The notes beneath the pieces were generated by a model. It made no database searches. It was not told where the DNA came from and worked only from the letters and a program-made list of their open reading frames with translations. Of a stretch of DNA of 6,695 nucleotides, positions 1 through 4,643 are shown in pieces (the stretch's first letter is position 1; every line of letters begins with the position of its first letter). The translations under genes were made by a program, and so were the position numbers. Origin of the DNA: Archaeoglobales archaeon (GTDB lineage: Archaea; Halobacteriota; Archaeoglobi; Archaeoglobales; Archaeoglobaceae); assembly GCA_003662985.1 (NCBI GenBank), contig QMZD01000099.1:1-6695 (forward strand), read 5' to 3'.

Positions 1-6
1 AAATTG

Positions 7-14
7 TTAAATTT
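7..14 (+). promoter_or_regulatory. Possible TATA-like box of the synthetase/YkgJ unit
   Basis: The AT-rich octamer TTAAATTT is centred about 25-26 nt before the ATG at 36, which is where an archaeal TATA box would lie for a leaderless transcript. No Shine-Dalgarno-like stretch precedes that ATG, which fits leaderless initiation. Only 35 nt of upstream DNA are visible, and the reading frame is also open to the window edge, so this is a weak positional inference. Confidence 0.25.
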
Positions 15-35
15 TGCCCCGTATATTCTGGATTA

Positions 36-1259
36 ATGTCAATCTATGCCTTTGCGGATATGGAGAATGGTAGGGCCAGAAGGATTTATGCAAACTGTAG
101 GTATCCTTCGAGACAGGAGGGAAACCTTCTCCTGGACTTCGATGGAGAGGTGAATTTGAAATATGACAATGAGCTCCCTCTCCGTCTGAGAGATTTCTAT
201 GCTTTGGTTGCCATTCGACCATCCCATATCCTTGCATCGCGGGATGTTTTCGGAGGCAAACCCCTCTACTACAACCCTTTCAGCCTCTCCTTTTCCTCTT
301 TCAGGAATTACTTTGAGAACCAAGAAGAGATCGTCGAGTTGATGCCAGGAGAGGTTTTAAAACTGGGATACGATGGAAGCATTATAGAAAGGAAACACTA
401 TTCCTTCGAGGATGTTTTCAGCTTGAATGAAGAAGACATTGATCAGGAGGAATTTGGAGAGAAATTTTTAGGAATTCTTGAGAGGCTCAAACCGAAGGGT
501 TGCTTAGCCTTCTCTGGAGGAATAGATTCCTCGTTCCTCGCATCAATTTACGATCTCGATCTGGTGTCTGTAACAGCCAATGAAAAAGAAGAAGAATGGT
601 TGAAGGAGTGCAGTAAACTGATGGGAAAGGAGATAGAGATCAGGAGATTTGGGAAATCGGATGTGGAGGAAGCTTTACCTAAAGTAATGGACACCATCGA
701 AACGACCGACTTTTTTCAGGTCTCGATAGCCCTCCCAATCTATCTCGTCATGAAATTCGCAAAGGAGCTTGGATATAACAACATCGTATTCGGTCAGGGA
801 GCAGATGAGCTTTTTGGAGGGTATATGAGATACACAACGATGGATAGAAGCAAGCTGAGGGATTCGCTGATTGAAGACGTCCGAAACGTAGGTGTCAAAA
901 ACATCGTTAGAGACACAAAAGTTGCATACTCGTTTGAGATGAAGCTCATCGCTCCATATCTCCAGTGGGATTTGATAGATCTCGCTTTAAAATTGCCTGT
1001 GGAGTTTAAACTAAGGAAAGTTGATGGAAAAGTGGTGAGAAAGTACATTTTGAGGAAAGTGGCTCTTGATCACCTCCCCAAAGAGATGGTTTTGAGAGAA
1101 AAGAAAGCGATTCAGTATTCAACTGGTGCATCAGAAATTCTGAAAAAAATTGCAAGAAGCCATGGAATGAAAGTTCAGGAGTTTTTGGAAAGATTGAAAA
1201 CTAAAAATGATCTTGAAAGATTGAAAACTGAAGATGATCTTCGAAGAAATGATCTTTGA
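36..1259 (+). CDS. Asparagine-synthetase-like ATP-pyrophosphatase with degenerate glutaminase half
   Basis: This 407-residue protein belongs to the asparagine synthetase B superfamily. The ATP-pyrophosphatase half is intact: PP-loop SGGIDSS at residues 160-166, GQGADELFGGY at 253-263, and a C-terminal REKKAIQYSTG at 354-364. Such domains adenylate a carboxylate, normally aspartate, which is then attacked by ammonia. The N-terminal class II glutaminase half is shortened. Its closing motif (RDVFGGKPLYY, 69-79) is present, but it lies roughly 50 residues earlier than usual, and neither the N-terminal catalytic Cys nor a YNGEIYN-like motif is seen. Glutamine hydrolysis is therefore unlikely; the enzyme may use free ammonia, another amine, or an internal nucleophile as in beta-lactam synthetase. 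The last 20 residues are a tandem repeat. The ATG at 36 has no SD; the frame is open to the window edge, but the extra residues do not resemble a Cys-Gly-Ile glutaminase start. It overlaps the YkgJ-like gene. The substrate is unknown. Confidence 0.85.
   Translation: MSIYAFADMENGRARRIYANCRYPSRQEGNLLLDFDGEVNLKYDNELPLRLRDFYALVAIRPSHILASRDVFGGKPLYYNPFSLSFSSFRNYFENQEEIVELMPGEVLKLGYDGSIIERKHYSFEDVFSLNEEDIDQEEFGEKFLGILERLKPKGCLAFSGGIDSSFLASIYDLDLVSVTANEKEEEWLKECSKLMGKEIEIRRFGKSDVEEALPKVMDTIETTDFFQVSIALPIYLVMKFAKELGYNNIVFGQGADELFGGYMRYTTMDRSKLRDSLIEDVRNVGVKNIVRDTKVAYSFEMKLIAPYLQWDLIDLALKLPVEFKLRKVDGKVVRKYILRKVALDHLPKEMVLREKKAIQYSTGASEILKKIARSHGMKVQEFLERLKTKNDLERLKTEDDLRRNDL
1188..1256 (+). repeat. 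27-bp tandem repeat duplicating a start-codon region at the gene overlap
   Basis: Two 27-bp units (1188-1214 and 1215-1241) match except at a few bases and encode ERLKTKNDL then ERLKTEDDL in the synthetase frame; a partial third unit (1242-1256) encodes RRNDL just before the stop. The octamer ATGATCTT recurs at 1207, 1234 and 1249, always in the same phase, which is the frame of the downstream YkgJ-like gene. From 1207 that frame is closed by TGA at 1222-1224, while 1234 and 1249 are both open starts. The repeat thus lengthens the upstream protein and copies the downstream start site. Confidence 0.85.
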
Positions 1260-1647
1260 AGTTAACTGCAGAACAAATGGCTACTGTGGAAAATGCTGTT
1301 ATGAGACTGAGATGCCCTTGACAGCGGGGGACATCGAAAGAATAAAAGCTCTCGGTTTTGATGAGGATGATTTTTCGGTGGTTGTAGAAGGTGTCAGGAG
1401 ACTGAGGAACGTTAAGGGAGCATGCTACTTTTTGAAGGATAACAAATGCACGATCTATGAAAACCGGCCGATTGGATGCAGAATATATCCTCTGGTTTTG
1501 GATGAGGATGGAAAGGTTGTTGTGGACGAAGTTTGTCCCCTCAAGGATGAAATAGAAGCAGAATTAACACCTAAGATAGTCGAGCGGGCTGCAATAGCAC
1601 TTAGAAAGATTGTTGAGGAAGTTTACGGGAGTAGAACCGGGATTTGA
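1249..1647 (+). CDS. YkgJ-family cysteine-cluster protein (putative zinc/iron-chelating)
   Basis: The product (132 residues from this start) has the layout of the YkgJ/CxxCxxCC family: an N-terminal CGKCC cluster at residues 13-17 with a further Cys at 7, then ACYFLKDNKCTIYENRPIGCRIYP around 58-82, with cysteines at 59, 67 and 77, and a last Cys at 96 in VCPL. Family members are thought to bind zinc or an iron-sulfur centre, and their reactions are mostly unknown. Two starts are possible: ATG 1234 (MIFEEMIFE, 137 residues) and ATG 1249 (MIFEVNCR). I prefer 1249 because the extra residues come from a duplicated repeat and the cluster then lies close to the N-terminus. It overlaps the synthetase-like gene's stop by 11 nt, so translation is probably coupled and the two proteins may work together. 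It is soluble, with no signal peptide seen. Confidence 0.85.
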   Translation: MIFEVNCRTNGYCGKCCYETEMPLTAGDIERIKALGFDEDDFSVVVEGVRRLRNVKGACYFLKDNKCTIYENRPIGCRIYPLVLDEDGKVVVDEVCPLKDEIEAELTPKIVERAAIALRKIVEEVYGSRTGI

Positions 1648-1682
1648 TAATCTCTCCACCCGGACATATATGATAATGCGTT

Positions 1683-1688
1683 AAAAAA
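1683..1688 (-). terminator. Oligo-T terminator after cofD
   Basis: A run of six T on the minus strand begins 2 nt past the cofD stop codon, in the 42-nt gap between the convergent genes. Archaeal RNA polymerase commonly stops at oligo-T without a hairpin, so this probably ends the five-gene directon. Confidence 0.5.
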
Positions 1689-1689
1689 G

Positions 1690-2589
1690 TTATCCAACCA
1701 ATTCAAGCAAAAATCTCGAGAGATTTTCTGCATCCTCTTTTTTCTTCATGATGGTATCAGCTTTAACAACTTCGACAAAATCAAGCTCATAATCTGAATC
1801 TTTTTCATCGATTACCAGAACATCGATGAAATCCCTGTAAACTTTTGCAACCCCAACTGGAGAAACTTCATATCCCAAAGCTCTCATGAACTTTCCCGCA
1901 GGGCCGCTTACGGGATTCTTTCCGATTATAGGGGACACAGCAATGACCTTTTTCTTTTTGAGAATCTCCTTATAGCCTCTTACGGAAATTATCGGACCGA
2001 TGCTTGTTATAGGGTTTGAAGGACCTATTATCACAGCTTTACATTCCTCCAAAAACTCTTTTACTTCAGAGGGGATTTTTGCGTTCTCGATTCCTTTGAA
2101 GATGATATTGTTTACCTCTGGCTCCCCTCTTCTACCAACCCAGAATTCCTGAAAGTGCATGGTTCCGCTCTCGGTTTCGATGAGGGTGGATACCTCTTCG
2201 TTGCACATCGGGAATATCTCCTGCTTTATACCAAACCTGCTCTTTAGAATTCTCGTAGCCTCGAGAAGATTTTTTCCCTCCCTGAGAAGGTTGCTCCTTA
2301 AAATATGCGTTGCCCTGTCAACGTCTCCAATCATCATCCCCTCATCGAATCCTAAAAACTTAAGCCTCTCATATGTGATGAAGGAGTCGTTTCTTACACC
2401 CCACCATTTTTCCGTGTCAATAGTCTCTGAAAGTGCATATATGACGGAATCGATGTCTGGACAGATCTTGTTTCCTGAGACCCACACGTCCTCGGCGGTG
2501 TTTACAACAACAAAGAAGTCATCACATATCTCCTTTAAACCCCACAACAGCTTGGGTGTGCCTGTGCCACCGGAGAGTGTTGCTATCAT
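1690..2589 (-). CDS. cofD: 2-phospho-L-lactate transferase CofD (coenzyme F420 biosynthesis)
   Basis: CofD joins the GMP-activated phospholactyl-type donor (LPPG or its phosphoenolpyruvate equivalent) to the deazaflavin Fo, giving F420-0 and releasing GMP; the enzyme is cytosolic and Mg-dependent. The 299-residue product has the family length and motifs in order: SGGTGTPKL at 6-14, [10 protein letters not shown] at 30-39, [10 protein letters not shown] at 44-53, WWGVRNDSF at 62-70, [11 protein letters not shown] at 88-98, [12 protein letters not shown] at 189-200 and [17 protein letters not shown] at 219-235. No key region is missing. The ATG at 2589 is chosen over an in-frame GTG at 2598 because a strong SD lies 5 nt upstream of the ATG and overlaps the GTG. 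It is last in the minus-strand directon, 43 nt after the nucleotidyltransferase, and its 3' end faces the YkgJ-like gene. Its presence implies an F420-using metabolism. Confidence 0.97.
   Translation of the reverse strand: MIATLSGGTGTPKLLWGLKEICDDFFVVVNTAEDVWVSGNKICPDIDSVIYALSETIDTEKWWGVRNDSFITYERLKFLGFDEGMMIGDVDRATHILRSNLLREGKNLLEATRILKSRFGIKQEIFPMCNEEVSTLIETESGTMHFQEFWVGRRGEPEVNNIIFKGIENAKIPSEVKEFLEECKAVIIGPSNPITSIGPIISVRGYKEILKKKKVIAVSPIIGKNPVSGPAGKFMRALGYEVSPVGVAKVYRDFIDVLVIDEKDSDYELDFVEVVKADTIMKKKEDAENLSRFLLELVG
1707..1743 (+). terminator. Hairpin plus T-run, possible terminator of the plus-strand unit, inside cofD
   Basis: AAAATCTC (1710-1717) and GAGATTTT (1720-1727) are exact inverted repeats 2 nt apart, extended outward by GCA/TGC (1707-1709, 1729-1731) with one bulged base. 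A six-T run follows at 1738-1743 on the plus strand. This lies 60-96 nt past the YkgJ-like stop, within the antisense strand of the last codons of cofD. It looks like a terminator for the convergent transcript, but coding constraint on cofD could also produce it. Confidence 0.35.
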
Positions 2590-2594
2590 TTCTT

Positions 2595-2601
2595 TCACCT
2601 C
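2595..2601 (-). promoter_or_regulatory. cofD ribosome binding site (decides the start)
   Basis: GAGGTGA on the minus strand matches the anti-SD end of archaeal 16S rRNA and lies 5 nt before the ATG at 2589. The GTG at 2598 is part of this site, so it is unlikely to be the start. Confidence 0.75.
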
Positions 2602-2615
2602 TTATCTTTTTCACT

Positions 2616-2631
2616 TTCTCAACTTCTCAAC
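2616..2631. repeat. 8-bp exact tandem doublet between nucleotidyltransferase and cofD
   Basis: TTCTCAAC occurs twice back to back (2616-2623, 2624-2631; GTTGAGAA on the coding strand) immediately after the nucleotidyltransferase stop codon. It fills over a third of the 43-nt gap and is probably a slippage product. No function is evident. Confidence 0.7.
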
Positions 2632-2632
2632 C

Positions 2633-3733
2633 TCACTCCAGCCCGATGGACTTTTTCCAGAGTATATATTCCTTCGTCAGAGAATTTTTTTCAATCAGAT
2701 CTAGCGACAGGATGTATTCATCGGTAACCTCCCTCGAAGTTCCCACCACAAGATACCTCTCTCCTCCTATTTCCTCTACGTAACCCCTTGCCTCGATTTC
2801 CTCCCCTTTAATCGCCTGCCCCACATAGGTGTGGGTGAAGCAGAGGATGGCTCTCACCTTGGTTTTCGACAAGGGGAAACAGGCGGGATAGTCAAATGTG
2901 AGGCTATCATCTAGGAGTTCTCCCTTTATAGTGGTTTTTTCCAACCTTTTCCCTCTCCATTCTGGAATCGATTTGCCAAGCTCGTTGTAGTCTCTAACGT
3001 AGAGCAGGTCGAAGTAGGTAGAACCGAGGACTGCTCTGTGATATTTCCTTCTTTCATGGAGGAGGAAGATGTCGAATGGTATGTTCACCTTCCTTTTCGT
3101 ATAGATGAAGTCCCACATCTCCTGGGAGGGTTCTGCTAACTTTCCACTCTCAATCCCATTTCTTATTTTCTCTCTGCCAATGAACCAGAAATCTCCGTAC
3201 ATAACAAAATCGACGTCGCTCTCTTCAGATTTCAAATCGATAAGCCTTGAACCTGTAACTCCCATTTTTTCCGTGGGAATTCCACTAAAGAATTCAACGA
3301 TTTTTCTGAGCTCTTCATCGGTGAACTTACCTTCTAAAAGCTCTTTAATTTTATTTTCAGGTTTGTAAACCTTCTGGATATCCTCGTGCGGGACTAGAAA
3401 GATTCCCAGTTCTTCGTTGTAGTAAAGATCCCTCTCAGTTGAATATTTCACCGCCTCATCATGGAGGAGTTTTCTGTATCTCGTTCTTTCGAGGATTCTG
3501 TCTCCTCGGGGAGATGGGACGTATCTAAGAAAGGATTTTACGCCTTTGCTGTGATCGTAACCAACTATCGAAAAGAAACAATCTTTTACTTTAATAAAAT
3601 CTCTGAGTCTGAGGGGTTTGGTGGGATTTTTTATCACTTCGGTTGGGGTTGAGAGTTCGGCCAAGAGCGTGGTAGAAAGTTCGGCTGAAAGCTCGTTTGA
3701 ATGTCTTTTTGAAAATAGTCTACCACCCTGCAT
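2633..3733 (-). CDS. Predicted archaeal nucleotidyltransferase (Pol beta-type fold)
   Basis: Numbered from ATG 3733 (366 residues), the core has the nucleotidyltransferase signature: GS at 161-162 in GVTGSRL, then DVD at 173-175 in ESDVDFVMYG, with a likely third carboxylate D221 in NIPFDIFLL. These residues bind metal and nucleotide in the Pol beta superfamily. The family-like part begins near RDFIKVKDCFFSIVGYDH (residues 44-61), followed by FLRYVPSPRGDR. The C-terminal part (ARGYVEEIGGERYLVVGTSREV) looks like a small beta domain. I recognise it as one of the archaeal proteins annotated only as predicted nucleotidyltransferases; acceptor and nucleotide are unknown. The start is uncertain: GTG 3766, ATG 3733 and GTG 3637 are all in frame, none has a good SD, and the region before the conserved core is repeat-derived (xELS repeats). 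GTG 3637 would remove that extension and leave 334 residues. It is fourth in the directon. Confidence 0.75.
   Translation of the reverse strand: MQGGRLFSKRHSNELSAELSTTLLAELSTPTEVIKNPTKPLRLRDFIKVKDCFFSIVGYDHSKGVKSFLRYVPSPRGDRILERTRYRKLLHDEAVKYSTERDLYYNEELGIFLVPHEDIQKVYKPENKIKELLEGKFTDEELRKIVEFFSGIPTEKMGVTGSRLIDLKSEESDVDFVMYGDFWFIGREKIRNGIESGKLAEPSQEMWDFIYTKRKVNIPFDIFLLHERRKYHRAVLGSTYFDLLYVRDYNELGKSIPEWRGKRLEKTTIKGELLDDSLTFDYPACFPLSKTKVRAILCFTHTYVGQAIKGEEIEARGYVEEIGGERYLVVGTSREVTDEYILSLDLIEKNSLTKEYILWKKSIGLE
3651..3698. repeat. Degenerate 12-bp periodic repeat coding for a 4-residue (xELS) repeat
   Basis: Four 12-bp steps can be laid out on the plus strand: GAGAGTTCGGCC, AAGAGCGTGGTA, GAAAGTTCGGCT and GAAAGCTCGTTT. 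The first and third are nearly identical, 24 bp apart. On the minus strand these read NELS, AELS, TTLL, AELS near the N-terminus of the nucleotidyltransferase. The period keeps the frame, but this is not part of the recognisable fold, so it is either an expanded N-terminal tail or untranslated leader. Confidence 0.6.
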
Positions 3734-3740
3734 ACGATCT

Positions 3741-3790
3741 AACCCGCTCAACCAGTTCCAACCCACTCTAACCCACTCTAACCACAGCCT
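3741..3790. repeat. 10-bp periodic repeat between zinc-finger and nucleotidyltransferase genes
   Basis: Five consecutive 10-bp steps can be read on the minus strand: AGGCTGTGGT, TAGAGTGGGT, TAGAGTGGGT, TGGAACTGGT and TGAGCGGGTT. The two middle copies (3771-3780 and 3761-3770) are identical, and four of the five end in GGT. The array starts at the end of the zinc-finger gene and covers the upstream-most possible start (GTG 3766) of the next gene. A 10-bp step does not keep a reading frame, which argues against conserved coding here. It equals about one helical turn, so tandem protein-binding sites are possible, though simple slippage is equally likely. Confidence 0.6.
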
Positions 3791-4373
3791 AACGCCTTCC
3801 CGTCTTGGACTGAAAGATCGCGTAAACCCTTCTAATATCCTTCGCCTTTACCCCTGTATTTCTCCTATCTATCACTCTCCCGTCCCTGGATTTTATCTTT
3901 GAAATTCTGAATTTCTTGTTTCCGATCTCAAGCTCCTCTCCCACTCTGAATTCTGTCTCGCCAGGCACGTATATAGTTACAGGAGTCGTGATCGCCCTTT
4001 TGTGAAGGCTGATTCTTACCCCAACTTCTCCGATATCGCGGAGCCATATTGTTCTGATCTCTTTTGCTTCAGCCTCCTCACCCCTTTTGTTGTTTATAAG
4101 CTCGAGGGAGGTAACCTCACCTATCCTAAAGCCCGAATCAGTTTCAACAATCAATTCATCCCCTTTCTCAACCTTCTCGCTCTCCTTCAACCTTATCTTT
4201 CCCTTTTCTGATTCTCCCTCAAAGCTTATTATCGCATTAACCGCAATTTCCTTCTCTGGAGGGAATGTTGCATAGTTTCCGCACTCCTCGCACATGTAGA
4301 GGTGTGTTTTTTCCCTTATCAGTTTATGTCTCGTCTCTTCTCCGCAAACCTCGCAGTAAAAAAATTGTTTCAT
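3789..4373 (-). CDS. Two-CXXC zinc-finger protein, HVO_0476-like archaeal family
   Basis: The 194-residue product opens with a zinc ribbon: CEVC at residues 7-10 and CEEC at 28-31, which would hold one Zn. The remainder is predicted to be beta-rich, with repeated turns such as KGDELIVETDSGFRIGEV (70-87) and PGETEFRVGEELEIGNKKFR (137-156), and a basic C-terminal end (RVIDRRNTGVKAKDIRRVY). The ribbon plus a basic tail suggests nucleic-acid binding, but no activity is known for the family as far as I can recall. Length and CXXC placement agree with the archaeal HVO_0476 family. The ATG at 4373 is supported by an SD just upstream, 9 nt after the pcc1 stop, so this gene is probably translated in step with pcc1. 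The family assignment is moderately sure, the function is not. Confidence 0.75.
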   Translation of the reverse strand: MKQFFYCEVCGEETRHKLIREKTHLYMCEECGNYATFPPEKEIAVNAIISFEGESEKGKIRLKESEKVEKGDELIVETDSGFRIGEVTSLELINNKRGEEAEAKEIRTIWLRDIGEVGVRISLHKRAITTPVTIYVPGETEFRVGEELEIGNKKFRISKIKSRDGRVIDRRNTGVKAKDIRRVYAIFQSKTGRR

Positions 4374-4377
4374 CCTT

Positions 4378-4383
4378 CCACCC
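4378..4383 (-). promoter_or_regulatory. Ribosome binding site of the zinc-finger gene
   Basis: GGGTGG on the minus strand ends 4 nt before the ATG at 4373. Its first G is also the last base of the pcc1 stop codon, so the terminating ribosome covers the site, which fits coupled translation. Confidence 0.55.
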
Positions 4384-4643
4384 TACCTTTTAGTCTCCCT
4401 TAAAGCATCTCTTAAAGCTTCCAGCACGGATCTCGCTGCAATGAGGTTGAGGAAGTAATCATCGTAGGCGTTTATCATCGCCCCTATTTTTGGAGTTCTT
4501 ACCTCAAGTATCAGCTCGTTCCCCTCAGCTTTAGCCTCGCTCCATTCCGTGTCATCGGGTTTTAATGCCAAGGCGATTATCTCAGCCTCTCTGCCTCCTT
4601 CCCCTTCTACCCTTATCCTTACTTTGCCAGCACCGTACAGCAT
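4383..4643 (-). CDS. pcc1: KEOPS complex subunit Pcc1
   Basis: Pcc1 is the small dimeric scaffold of KEOPS (with Kae1, Bud32 and Cgi121), which adds threonylcarbamoyl to A37 of ANN-decoding tRNAs (t6A); it docks on Kae1. The 86-residue product has normal length. The two-strand N-terminal part (KVRIRVEGEG, ELILEVRT) is followed by the typical KIGAMINAYDDYFLNL stretch (52-67) and a C-terminal helix (AARSVLEALRDALRE) used for dimer and Kae1 contacts. The ATG at 4643 is the only reasonable start and overlaps the RecJ-like gene by 25 nt; an AGAGGT site lies inside that gene's last codons. A recJ-like/pcc1 pair is, to my knowledge, a recurring arrangement in Euryarchaeota. Kae1, Bud32 and Cgi121 are not in the window. 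Confidence 0.9.
   Translation of the reverse strand: MLYGAGKVRIRVEGEGGREAEIIALALKPDDTEWSEAKAEGNELILEVRTPKIGAMINAYDDYFLNLIAARSVLEALRDALRETKR

Noticed and set aside
1..35. Upstream extension of the synthetase-like gene (frame open to window edge, includes a Cys)
   Set aside because: The residues around that Cys (KFCPVYSG) do not resemble a Cys-Gly-Ile glutaminase start, and the stretch is better explained as promoter; it cannot be settled without more upstream sequence.
2159..2704. Long plus-strand open frame opposite cofD
   Set aside because: It is antisense to a well-supported cofD, has no recognisable motif, and is low-complexity Ser/Leu/Phe-rich, as expected for the reverse of a conserved gene.
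3741..3790. Possible CRISPR-like array
   Set aside because: Units are 10 bp, contiguous and without spacers, and no cas genes are nearby.
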